Assembly: GCF_016862915.1 (NCBI RefSeq)
Contig: NZ_BONW01000004.1
Coordinates: 62,001 to 126,000, forward strand
From: Plantactinospora endophytica
Lineage (GTDB): Bacteria > Actinomycetota > Actinomycetes > Mycobacteriales > Micromonosporaceae
Direction: 5' to 3'
Length of the DNA: 64,000 bases
The position numbers and the translations under genes were made by a program. The notes under the pieces are model-generated. The model saw nothing but the letters and a program-made list of their open reading frames with translations. It had not been told where the DNA came from and searched no databases. Shown one piece after another: positions 42,408 to 49,816 of this stretch (position 1 is its first letter; each line of letters opens with the position of its first letter).

Positions 42408-43088
42408 ATGCTCGACCAGCGGCTGCACCACCATCTGGTGACCTGGCTGGGCCAGTGGCCGGCCGGCGGGCCGCTGGACGTGGTCGGCTCCGACCGCCGT
42501 ATCCAACCGGGCTGGGACGGCGAGACACATCCGGTCGTCGGGGTCGGCAGCCCGTTCGGGGTCGTACTCTCCGTGCCGCCGGCTCGGGCCGACGCCGTAC
42601 GGGCGCTGGGGCGCCGGCCCATCGCGGCCCTGCTCGCCGAGTTGCCCGCCGTGGTGGAACTGCCCGCGTGGTCGGGCTACCGGGCGGTGTTCCGGCACAC
42701 GCTCGACCCCGCACCGCTGCCGGACCTCGGCGAGTGGGTCGACGCGGCGGATCCCGTGGTGCCGGCGTGGCTGCGGCCGTTCGGCGGCGAGGTGCTGGTG
42801 CTGCGGGATCCCGACGGCGGCTACCTCGCCGGGGTCGGCGTCAAGCGGCACGACGGATACGGGCACGAGATCGCCGTCGGCACCGAGCCGGCGGGTCGGG
42901 GGCGGGGCCTGGCCCGCCGGCTGGTGGCGCAGGCGGCCCGGCGGGTGCTGGACGAGGGCGCGGTGCCGACGTACCTGCACGACCCGCAGAACGTCGCGTC
43001 GGCCCGGGTCGCCGAGGCCGCCGGGTTCGCCGACCGGGGCTGGTCCGCCTACGGACTGGAGAAGGCGGACCAGCCGGTGACCCCGTGA
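42408..43088 (+). CDS. GNAT-family N-acetyltransferase
   Basis: A 226-residue protein. The C-terminal GNAT domain has an acetyl-CoA loop EIAVGTEPAGRGRGLARRLVAQAARRVL (about 165-192) and a family ending NVASARVAEAAGFADRGWSAYGLE. The N-terminal half is a less conserved substrate lobe. ATG 42408 is chosen (GGGGGCGG upstream); 40 additional in-frame codons upstream lack similarity. Substrate unknown. Confidence 0.85.
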   Translation: MLDQRLHHHLVTWLGQWPAGGPLDVVGSDRRIQPGWDGETHPVVGVGSPFGVVLSVPPARADAVRALGRRPIAALLAELPAVVELPAWSGYRAVFRHTLDPAPLPDLGEWVDAADPVVPAWLRPFGGEVLVLRDPDGGYLAGVGVKRHDGYGHEIAVGTEPAGRGRGLARRLVAQAARRVLDEGAVPTYLHDPQNVASARVAEAAGFADRGWSAYGLEKADQPVTP

Positions 43089-43119
43089 CGACGGGACCGT
43101 CCGATCAGGACAACGCGGG

Positions 43120-44247
43120 TCAGCCGCAGACCCTGCCGACCCCGACGCCGCCGGGCACCGTGCTGGGCACGCTGGCCGGCGGATCCACCGTGTACGGATA
43201 GAAGCCGCGCGGCTCGACCACGGTGCCGGCGGTCTGCGGTGCGCCCGAGTTGACGTAGACGTTGTTGCGCTCCACCACCCGGCCGGGACCGCTCTTGTCG
43301 TAGCCGACGTAGATCGGGTGGGCCACGTTCTCGAAGTAGTTGCCCTCGACCAGCAGGCCGGCGTTCTCGGTGGAGGCGATGCCGTAGAGCGCGTTGTTCC
43401 GGTAGTAGTTGTTGAACACGTGCACCGGGTCGGCGAAGCGCACCCGGGGATGCCGCTGGTCCGTACCGTCGAAGAAGTTGTGGTGGTACGTCACCCGCAG
43501 CTTGCCGACGTCCGCGGTGTACGTGTCGGAGTGGCCGACCAGGGACGACTTGCTGTGGTGGTGGAACCTGTTCCAGGAGACCGTGACGTAGTCCGACTCC
43601 CGCTTGATGTCGAGCAGGCCGTCGTAGCCGTCGGACAGGTCGTTGTGGTCGATCCAGACGTGGTGTGCCTTGTTGGTGACGCTGATCGAGTCGTCCTCGG
43701 CGCCGGTGAACCGGATGTTCCGGATGATCACGTTGTTGCCGGGCCGGGTGGTGGAGCCCATCTGGAGGCCGCCGCCGGTGATCTCGGCGGTGCTGCCGAC
43801 GCCCAGGATGCTCTTGTTCGCCACCACCGTGACCATGTCGTCGACCTGGATCCGTCCGGAGATCCGGATGACGTAGGGCCCGGCGCGGCCGGCGTAGTCC
43901 GCCAGGGCGGCGCCGGTGGTCACCGTCACGGTGGGCCCGCCCGCCCCGCCGGTGGTGCCGTTGAAGCCGAGGGCGTTGACCGAGGCGAAGCCGATCGGGG
44001 CGTCCGTACAGAGGATCGTGGCGTCGCCCGCCGAGGCGGTTCCATGTCCTGGCCCGGCCTGGGCCGGCCCGGCGGCACCGGCCGCGACCAGCGCGAGTAC
44101 GCCGACGAGCCCGCCGGCCAGCGTCGACCGCCGTCGAGTGGCCGGGCGGTGCCGGTGTGACGGGGCGGGTGGGGTGGTCGGGGCCCGGCGGGCGGCCCGG
44201 CACGGGACGGGGCCGGTGCGCGGGGTACCGACGGATCGAGGAGTCAT
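43120..44247 (-). CDS. Secreted pectate lyase, PL1 family
   Basis: A 375-residue precursor with a long basic N-region and signal peptide (cleavage near AQA at about 64). The PL1 right-handed beta-helix shows NVIIRNIRF, HHVWIDHNDLSDGYDGLLDIKRESDYVTVSWNRFHHHSKSSLVG (the family's WIDH region) and RVTYHHNFFDGTDQRHPRVR (catalytic Arg region). It cleaves polygalacturonate by beta-elimination with calcium. The ATG at 44247 is preferred because the LacI-type palindrome and a leader hairpin lie upstream; a longer frame would run over both. It is convergent with the GNAT gene (31-bp gap). Confidence 0.92.
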   Translation of the reverse strand: MTPRSVGTPRTGPVPCRAARRAPTTPPAPSHRHRPATRRRSTLAGGLVGVLALVAAGAAGPAQAGPGHGTASAGDATILCTDAPIGFASVNALGFNGTTGGAGGPTVTVTTGAALADYAGRAGPYVIRISGRIQVDDMVTVVANKSILGVGSTAEITGGGLQMGSTTRPGNNVIIRNIRFTGAEDDSISVTNKAHHVWIDHNDLSDGYDGLLDIKRESDYVTVSWNRFHHHSKSSLVGHSDTYTADVGKLRVTYHHNFFDGTDQRHPRVRFADPVHVFNNYYRNNALYGIASTENAGLLVEGNYFENVAHPIYVGYDKSGPGRVVERNNVYVNSGAPQTAGTVVEPRGFYPYTVDPPASVPSTVPGGVGVGRVCG

Positions 44248-44340
44248 CTGCGATCTCGGTTTCTCGGGACACGTCGCCGCCCGGGCGACGCGGGGGTGGC
44301 GGAGCCGGTGGGGTGCGCGGTGTGTGCAGCGAGAGTTGGT

Positions 44341-44378
44341 GCCTCCGCCCGGGTGGCCGGTACGGAACGGGCGGAGGC
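44341..44378 (-). other. Hairpin in the pectate lyase leader
   Basis: GCCTCCGCCCG (44341-44351) and CGGGCGGAGGC (44368-44378) are perfect 11-bp inverted arms around 16 nt. They sit between the operator and the lyase start codon, so the hairpin would be in the mRNA leader; it may protect the message or bind a dimeric factor. Confidence 0.5.
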
Positions 44379-44379
44379 G

Positions 44380-44393
44380 GGAAAGCGCTTTCC
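44380..44393. promoter_or_regulatory. LacI-family-type operator of pectate lyase
   Basis: GGAAAGCGCTTTCC is a perfect 14-bp palindrome with the central CG-containing core typical of LacI-family sugar repressors, 133 bp before the lyase start codon. Confidence 0.75.
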
Positions 44394-44794
44394 TGATCCC
44401 CACGATAGGTGCCCCACCGACGTTCGTCAATCGATGCCCCGGGGGGTGCGCGGTGTGTGGTCCGCGGACCGTGGACCCGCGCCGGGCCCACGGTCCGCGT
44501 CCTCTCCCAGGCCGAGATCCAGGCGGCGATGCCGTCGCGGGGTCCTCGTGCTGCCCTCACGGTGCCGGTAACGCTACGTATTTGCCCTGATCACGGCAAG
44601 CCTGCGGTGGCCCTGTCCGAACTGGCCGTTCGGCGGATCCGGCTGGGCGGCGATCAAGTTATGTGACCTGCGGCGGCGGCCCCGGACGGCGGCCGGACCG
44701 TCCGGGCGGGCGAGCCGGCGCCGCCCGGGGTGCCCGACCACCGCGACGAGGAGCCGGCCGGCCCCGAACCGTCCGACGGCCTCAGCGGTCCCGG

Positions 44795-45607
44795 TCAGTG
44801 CCGGAGCGACCTGATCAGTTCCAGCACCTGGGTGGTGACCGGACGCAGCACCCGGAGCCGGGAGAGCCCGACCAACCGGTCGACCAGCGGTACGGCGCCG
44901 TCGATCAGCAGCCGGGTCTTGGACTGGTCCGGCGACCGGTCGTGCACCCAGTAGAGGATCACGCCGAGATAGCCGAGCCAGAGCAGTTCGGGCAGGTCGG
45001 GGCGGAGTTGCGGGTCGACCTTCGCGGTGGAGCCCGCGAGTACCTCCTCGAAGAGCCGGATCGCCTCCGTCCGCGCCTCCGACGACTGCGCCGAGAACGG
45101 ACTCAGCGGCGACGTCGGCTCGGCGGCGGTCTTGAAGAACGTCGCGGCGAAGGCGTGCGACGGGGTCAGTACGTCGATGCCGGCGTGCAGCACCGCGCGC
45201 AGCCGGGCGGCGAAGTCGGTCTCGGCGGCCAGCGCCGGGGCGGCGGCGACCACGTGGTCGGCGTGGGTACGCCGGTAGAACCCCTGGATCAGGTGCTCTT
45301 TCGACTCGAAGTAGTAGTAGGCGTTGCCCACCGCCACGCCGGCCTCCCGGGCGATGGCCCGCATGGTGGTCTGGGCGTACCCGCGTTCGCGGAACAGCCG
45401 CAGCGCCGTCTCCAGGATGAGCTGCCGGGTCTGCTCGCCCCGGGCCGTGCTGGGCTCGGGCCCGACCGTCCCCGGCCCGCCGACGTCACCGCCGCCACTG
45501 CCACGTCCCGTGCCGCCGCTGCCGCGTCCCGTGCCGCCACCGGTCCGGTCGACCGGCCGGTCCGTCGAGTCACCCGCAGCGGTCCTCGGCGCAGTCTGCT
45601 CGCTCAT
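44795..45607 (-). CDS. TetR-family transcriptional regulator
   Basis: A 270-residue protein. Residues 1-58 are a Gly/Thr/Ser-rich linker with GTGRGSG repeats. The TetR HTH is at about 60-105 (TRQLILETALRLFRERGYAQTTMRAIAREAGVAVGNAYYYFESKEHLIQGFYRR), followed by a long helical ligand domain. It is the last gene of a three-gene operon and overlaps the DCC gene by 38 bp. Two operators matching TTGAACGCGTTCAA precede the operon, so autorepression is likely. Confidence 0.92.
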   Translation of the reverse strand: MSEQTAPRTAAGDSTDRPVDRTGGGTGRGSGGTGRGSGGGDVGGPGTVGPEPSTARGEQTRQLILETALRLFRERGYAQTTMRAIAREAGVAVGNAYYYFESKEHLIQGFYRRTHADHVVAAAPALAAETDFAARLRAVLHAGIDVLTPSHAFAATFFKTAAEPTSPLSPFSAQSSEARTEAIRLFEEVLAGSTAKVDPQLRPDLPELLWLGYLGVILYWVHDRSPDQSKTRLLIDGAVPLVDRLVGLSRLRVLRPVTTQVLELIRSLRH

Positions 45608-46022
45608 CACGGCTACGGTAACCCGGTTCGGAGGTCCGCTCGCGCAGTGCCGACGCCGCCGCGACCACCCGCCGGGCCATCGGCAGCAGGTGCGGCTCGG
45701 CGAGCCGGTCGGCCAGGCCACGGTACCCGGACAACGCCCAGAGGCAGGCGAGCCAGGCGCCGTCGCCGACGTACACCTCGCCGGTGTCGGCGACGACGGT
45801 GATGTCCCGGAGCGTCGCCCGGTGGTCCAGCCCCGGAAACCGTTGCCGGGCGGTGGCCGATCCGGCCGGCACGAACTCCAGGGGTACGAGCTGGGGGCGC
45901 GACTCCAGCCATCGCCGGGCCGCCCGGCACACCGGGCAGTACTGGTCGTACAGCACGGTGAACGTGCCGATCCCACCGGCCCCGTGCCCGGTGGGATCGG
46001 CGGCTCGTGCGCCGGCCGTCAC
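45570..46022 (-). CDS. DCC-family thiol-disulfide oxidoreductase-like protein
   Basis: A 150-residue protein with the DCC signature: VLYDQYCPVCRAARRWLE (about 22-39; Cys-x-x-Cys in a thioredoxin-like fold) and YVGDGAWLACLWALSGYRGLADRLAEPHLLPMARRVV. The classical DxxCxxC pattern is kept. GTG 46022 overlaps the upstream stop (GTGA). The C-terminal 12 codons overlap the TetR start. A strong hairpin lies within its first codons. It is probably redox-active in the membrane-protein operon. Confidence 0.82.
   Translation of the reverse strand: MTAGARAADPTGHGAGGIGTFTVLYDQYCPVCRAARRWLESRPQLVPLEFVPAGSATARQRFPGLDHRATLRDITVVADTGEVYVGDGAWLACLWALSGYRGLADRLAEPHLLPMARRVVAAASALRERTSEPGYRSRDERADCAEDRCG
45966..46001 (-). 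other. 14-bp perfect inverted repeat within the DCC gene start
   Basis: GCCGATCCCACCGG (45966-45979) and CCGGTGGGATCGGC (45988-46001), 8-nt loop, about 20 nt after the GTG. It could act as an attenuator or mRNA-stability element between operon genes. Confidence 0.7.
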
Positions 46023-46522
46023 GGCAGGCCGGCCGGACCGGGATGCCCGGACGGGTGCGGACCGGGCTGGCCGGGCGGTGCCATCGGCGGCTGCGCACCG
46101 GGATAGCCGACCGGTACAGCGACCGGGGGTGCCATCGGCAGCCGGCCGGCCGGCGGCAGGGGCGGACGGGTGGCGAGCTGGCGCTGCCGTCCCCGGCGGT
46201 AACGGTTCAGGGCGAAGACGTTGAAGAAGTGCAGCGCCCCGAGTACCAGCAGCACCAGCCCGATCTTCTTGGACAGTTCCTCCATGGCCCGGCTGGCGGT
46301 CGGCAGGTCGCCGCCGTGCTTCATGGCCACCGTGACGTAGCCGAGGTTGAGCAGGTAGAAGCCGACCACCAGCAGGCTGTTGACGGCTTTGGCGAGCCGG
46401 ATGTCGTCGAAGACCTCCTCCAGGAACACCAGCCCGTTGCGGGAGAGCGTGCTCGCCACCCAGATGGTGAGCCCGATGCTGATGGCCAGGTAGCCGAGGT
46501 ACATCCAGACCTTGATGTCCAC
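46019..46522 (-). CDS. Small membrane protein with Pro-rich tail
   Basis: A 167-residue protein. Hydrophobic segments at about 7-24, 45-66 and 88-105 (MYLGYLAISIGLTIWVAS, VNSLLVVGFYLLNLGYVTVAM, IGLVLLVLGALHFFNVFAL) are followed by a cytoplasmic or exported Pro/Ala/Gly tail with PMAPP repeats. Conserved hypothetical, function unknown. The GTG at 46522 has AAAGGA 10 nt upstream. It is the first gene of the operon with the DCC and TetR genes. Confidence 0.8.
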   Translation of the reverse strand: MDIKVWMYLGYLAISIGLTIWVASTLSRNGLVFLEEVFDDIRLAKAVNSLLVVGFYLLNLGYVTVAMKHGGDLPTASRAMEELSKKIGLVLLVLGALHFFNVFALNRYRRGRQRQLATRPPLPPAGRLPMAPPVAVPVGYPGAQPPMAPPGQPGPHPSGHPGPAGLP

Positions 46523-46536
46523 CGCTCACGTCCTTT

Positions 46537-46550
46537 CTGAACGTGTTCAA
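46537..46550. promoter_or_regulatory. Operator 1 of the TetR-DCC operon
   Basis: CTGAACGTGTTCAA is an imperfect copy (12 of 14) of the perfect palindrome at 46581, 14 bp before the GTG and overlapping the ribosome-site region. Confidence 0.7.
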
Positions 46551-46580
46551 CTTGCGGTCGCCCTGAGCCTAGAACGAACC

Positions 46581-46594
46581 TTGAACGCGTTCAA
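46581..46594. promoter_or_regulatory. Operator 2 of the TetR-DCC operon
   Basis: TTGAACGCGTTCAA is a perfect 14-bp palindrome 58 bp upstream of the operon's GTG; centre-to-centre spacing to operator 1 is 44 bp (about four helical turns). Confidence 0.8.
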
Positions 46595-46692
46595 GAGACG
46601 CCGGTCACGTCCTGACCACATGAGACGGTCGTGATCGGACAGCCGGCCGGGGAGGGGCCGACTGGAAACAGCGGGCCTCAAGGACGAGAGCC

Positions 46693-46737
46693 GAGGGATG
46701 CGGCGCAGAGGGATGCGGCGCCGGGGGATGCCGTACC
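46693..46737. repeat. Three 15-bp tandem repeats downstream of the GH3 gene
   Basis: Units at 46693, 46708 and 46723 follow GAGGGATGCGGCGCA with the third degenerate. They lie 30-74 bp beyond the GH3 stop codon, in the gap to the membrane-protein operon. Confidence 0.75.
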
Positions 46738-46766
46738 GGGGGCGGCCGGCTCGGTGGTGGGCGCGG

Positions 46767-48218
46767 TCAGGCGGTCAGGTGCAGCGCCTCGGCGGCGGCC
46801 CGGCCGTTGGCGAGACTGGCGCCGTACGTGGTGACGAAGGCGCGTACGCCCACCGGGCGCCAGCCGGACGGCCAGCCCATCTCCACCACGGTCACCGGGT
46901 GGCTGCCGGCCAGCGACTCGACCAGTTCGGGCCCGCCCGGCAGTCGGTGCAGGTGCCGGCCGACCAGCACGATCGGCCGTCCGGCGGCCCGCTCCCGGAG
47001 CGCCTCCGGATCGGTCTCGGCGGCGACGACCCGCAACTGCTCGGTGCCGTTCAGGTGTGGCCCGAGCCCCCACGGCACCCGCCCCTCGGCGATCGTGGAG
47101 GCGGAGAAGAGCTGCACCACCAGCGGTACGCCCAGGCCGTCGAGGCTGCCCTCGACCCGGACGGCGCGGCGCGCGGCGGCGTACCCGAGATCGGTTCCGG
47201 CGGCCCGGACCGGCGCGGCGGCCCGGGTCCAGGCGGCGAGTGCGGCGGTCCGCTCGGCGGCCTGCTCCACCCGGGCCAGGTCGAGGCGGCCGTCGCGCAG
47301 TGCGGCCGTGATCTCGGCGACCACCTGCTCGACCAGTTCGGCGTCGACCTGGGCGCCGATGCAGAGCAGGTCCGCGCCGGCGGCCAGCGCCCGGACCGCA
47401 CCCGGGCCGATGCCACCGGCGGCCACCGCCGCACCCTTCATCTCCAGCGCGTCGGTCAGCACCACGCCGGTGAAGCCGTATTCGCCCCGGAGCAGGTCGT
47501 CCAGCACGGCCGGGCTGAACGTGGCCGGGTCGTCGCCGGTGAGCGCGGGTACCCGGATGTGCGCGGTCATGATCGCCCTGGTGCCCGCCGCGACCACCGC
47601 CGCGAACGGCGGCAGGTCGCGCTCCCGGAGCAGCTCCACGGGTACGTCCACAGTGGGCAGTTCGAGGTGCGAGTCGGCGACCGTGGCGCCGTGCCCGGGG
47701 AAGTGCTTGGCGCAGGCGGCCACCCCGGCGGTCTGCAACCCGGTGACCGCGGCGGCGGCGTGCGCTGCCACCCGGGTCGGGTCGGCGCCGAACGCCCGGG
47801 TGCCGATGATCGGGTTGTCGTCGGCGGTGTTGACGTCGACGGTCGGCGCGAGGTTCACGTTGACCCCGACCGCCATCAGGTCGTTGCCGATCGCGTGGTA
47901 GACCCGCTCGGTCAGCGCCACGTCGTGCACGGCGCCGAGCGCCGCGTTGCCCGGGTACGGGCTGCCGGTGGCGTGCGCCAGTCGGGTGACGTCGCCACCC
48001 TCCTCGTCGATCGCGATCAGCACCTCCGGCCGGGCGTCCCGCAGCGCGGCGGTGGTGGCGGCGACCTGGTCCGGGTGGTCGACGTTCCGGCCGAACAGGG
48101 TGTGCCCGGCCAGCCCTTCGGCGAGCAGGTCGAGCGCCCAGCCGGGCGGGGTGCTGCCGGGGAAGGCGGCGAGCAGCGTACCCAGCGCCAGCCGGCGAAT
48201 TCCTGGATCGGTCGGCAC
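46767..48218 (-). CDS. GH3-family beta-N-acetylhexosaminidase (NagZ-like)
   Basis: A 483-residue glycoside hydrolase family 3 enzyme: FGRNVDHPDQV, LIAIDEEGGDVTRL (about 70), KHFPGHGATVADSHLELP (about 163) and the nucleophile Asp in LTDALEMKG (about 252). NagZ-type enzymes release N-acetylglucosamine from peptidoglycan or chitin fragments. No signal peptide is visible, so it is probably cytoplasmic. The GTG at 48218 follows GGGGGAG by 4-5 nt and removes an unsupported 22-codon extension. It is divergent from a ROK regulator, its probable controller. Confidence 0.92.
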   Translation of the reverse strand: MPTDPGIRRLALGTLLAAFPGSTPPGWALDLLAEGLAGHTLFGRNVDHPDQVAATTAALRDARPEVLIAIDEEGGDVTRLAHATGSPYPGNAALGAVHDVALTERVYHAIGNDLMAVGVNVNLAPTVDVNTADDNPIIGTRAFGADPTRVAAHAAAAVTGLQTAGVAACAKHFPGHGATVADSHLELPTVDVPVELLRERDLPPFAAVVAAGTRAIMTAHIRVPALTGDDPATFSPAVLDDLLRGEYGFTGVVLTDALEMKGAAVAAGGIGPGAVRALAAGADLLCIGAQVDAELVEQVVAEITAALRDGRLDLARVEQAAERTAALAAWTRAAAPVRAAGTDLGYAAARRAVRVEGSLDGLGVPLVVQLFSASTIAEGRVPWGLGPHLNGTEQLRVVAAETDPEALRERAAGRPIVLVGRHLHRLPGGPELVESLAGSHPVTVVEMGWPSGWRPVGVRAFVTTYGASLANGRAAAEALHLTA

Positions 48219-48363
48219 GTTTCTCCCCCTTCGGCCCTTTCCCGGGTCCGAGTGTCGCATCGAGGTGGGCCGTCTCGCGGTCAAGCGCTACCGGATCGGC
48301 TTAACACTCCGGCTGCACCGGGCCATTACGCTACGGCTACTCCCACGAAGGTTAGCCTAGCTA

Positions 48364-48380
48364 TTAGGAAAGCTTCTTAA
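48364..48380. promoter_or_regulatory. Candidate ROK-regulator operator
   Basis: TTAGGAAAGCTTCTTAA has inverted half-sites TTAGGAA/TTCTTAA around AGC, in the most AT-rich stretch between the divergent GH3 and ROK genes, 17 bp before the ROK ATG. The form resembles operators of ROK and NagC-type regulators. Confidence 0.6.
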
Positions 48381-48396
48381 ACAAGAGGGAAACTGC

Positions 48397-49572
48397 ATGG
48401 CGAGCACCCGGCTACCTGGTACACCCCGCCTGCTCCGCGCGCTCAACGACCGGGCCGCGCTGGAGTTGCTGCTCTCGCGTGGGCCGCTCACCCGCGCGCA
48501 GCTCGGCGAGCTGACCGGGTTGTCCAAGGTCACCGCGTCCCAACTGGTGGAACGGCTGGAGGAGCGCGGGTTGGTCAGCCGGGTCGGCGAGCAGGCCGGC
48601 GGGCGCGGCCCGAACGCGCAGCTCTACGCCGTACGGCCGGGCACCGCGCACGTGGTCGGCGTCGACGTGGAACCGGACCGGGTGGTCGCGGCCTGCGCCG
48701 ACATCACCGGCGAGGTGATCGGCCGGGTGGAACAGTCCACCCGGGACACCGACGACCCGGTGGGCGTCGTGCACAACGCCGTGGTGCGGGCGGCCAGCGA
48801 CGCCGGGGCCGAGCTGGCGACAGTACGCCGGGTGGTGCTCGGTACGCCCGGTCTGGTCGACCCGGCAACCGGCGACATCACCTTCGCGTTCAACCTGCCG
48901 CGCTGGCACCGGGGCCTGCTCGCCGCGCTCCGCGAGGACCTGCGCACCCCGGTGGTCTTCGAGAACGACGTCAACCTTGCCGCGGTCGCCGAGGCGGAGT
49001 CCGGCGCGGCGCGCGGGGTGGACGACTTCGTGCTGGTCTGGCTCGGCGTCGGCGTCGGCCTGGCGATCGTGCTGAACGGACGGCTGCACCACGGCAGCAC
49101 CGGCGCGGCCGGCGAGATCGGCTACCTGCCGGTGCCCGGCGCTCCCATTCCCCGGGACGCCTCCCGGCGGGCGAAACCAGCGTTCGGTCAGCTCGCCGGC
49201 TCCGACGCGGTCCGGGCGGTCGCCCGGGAGCACGGCTTCCGGGCCGGTACGGCGGCGGACGCGATCCGGGCCGCCATCGCGGCCGGCACCGAGGGCGGGC
49301 CGGTACTCGACGAGGTGGCCCGGCGCCTGGCGCTCGGGGTGGCCAGCAGTTGCGTGGTGCTCGACCCGCCGCTGGTGGTGCTGGCCGGCGAGGTGGGCCA
49401 GGCCGGCGGCACCGCGCTGGCCGAGCGGGTGCAGCACGAGGTCGCCGCGATCACCCTGGTCACGCCTCGGGTGGTGCCGACCGAGCTGACCGAGGAGCCG
49501 GTGCTGCGCGGAGCGCTGCGGGTGGCCCTCGACGCCGTCCGGGACGAGGTGTTCGGCTCCACCCTCGGCTGA
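48397..49572 (+). CDS. ROK-family transcriptional regulator
   Basis: A 391-residue protein. The N-terminal winged HTH (about 18-75: LLSRGPLTRAQLGELTGLSKVTASQLVERLEERGLVSR) precedes a ROK domain with VVGVDVEPDRVVAACADITG, GTPGLVDPATG and ENDVNLAAVAE. The usual CxCGxxGCxE zinc motif after GEIGYLPVPG is absent, as in several repressor-only ROK proteins. It probably senses an amino sugar or phosphosugar and represses the divergent GH3 gene. The ATG is preceded by AGAGGGAAA. Confidence 0.9.
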   Translation: MASTRLPGTPRLLRALNDRAALELLLSRGPLTRAQLGELTGLSKVTASQLVERLEERGLVSRVGEQAGGRGPNAQLYAVRPGTAHVVGVDVEPDRVVAACADITGEVIGRVEQSTRDTDDPVGVVHNAVVRAASDAGAELATVRRVVLGTPGLVDPATGDITFAFNLPRWHRGLLAALREDLRTPVVFENDVNLAAVAEAESGAARGVDDFVLVWLGVGVGLAIVLNGRLHHGSTGAAGEIGYLPVPGAPIPRDASRRAKPAFGQLAGSDAVRAVAREHGFRAGTAADAIRAAIAAGTEGGPVLDEVARRLALGVASSCVVLDPPLVVLAGEVGQAGGTALAERVQHEVAAITLVTPRVVPTELTEEPVLRGALRVALDAVRDEVFGSTLG

Positions 49573-49610
49573 CCCGCGACGCATCCCCGCCTCCGACCCG
49601 CGACGCATCC
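49571..49610 (+). repeat. 16-bp direct repeat starting at the ROK stop codon
   Basis: GACCCGCGACGCATCC at 49571-49586 recurs exactly at 49595-49610 (24-bp period). The first copy shares the last two bases of the TGA. Confidence 0.75.
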
Positions 49611-49816
49611 GCGACGTCGAGCCGTCCCGCGTCGGCGACCAGGCCGGGACAGCCGTAACCTCCACGGCTCGGTGCGTCCGTCGCCCTGGCATGTAGATAT
49701 TTTTCGTTACCTGCCGGTCAGATGCAAGCTCTCGACATAGACAGATGTGAGGCTATACGGTACGGCCACCCGGCGTCCCGACCCCCGGGACGTCCACCCT
49801 CCGGGGAGGAGTGACG

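Larger units (their letters stand above)
44248..44794. other. Intergenic region (547 bp) between pectate lyase and TetR genes
   Basis: It holds the leader hairpin (44341-44378) and operator (44380-44393). A further imperfect hairpin, GCGGACCGTGGACC (44464-44477) with GGCCCACGGTCCGC (44485-44498), may end TetR-operon transcription. The remainder, 44500-44794, shows nothing I can name. Confidence 0.55.

Noticed and set aside
48344-48362. Iron-box-like GGTTAGCCTAGC upstream of the ROK gene
   Set aside because: Only about 12 of 19 positions fit the IdeR/DmdR consensus, and the neighbouring genes are sugar- and cell-wall-related.
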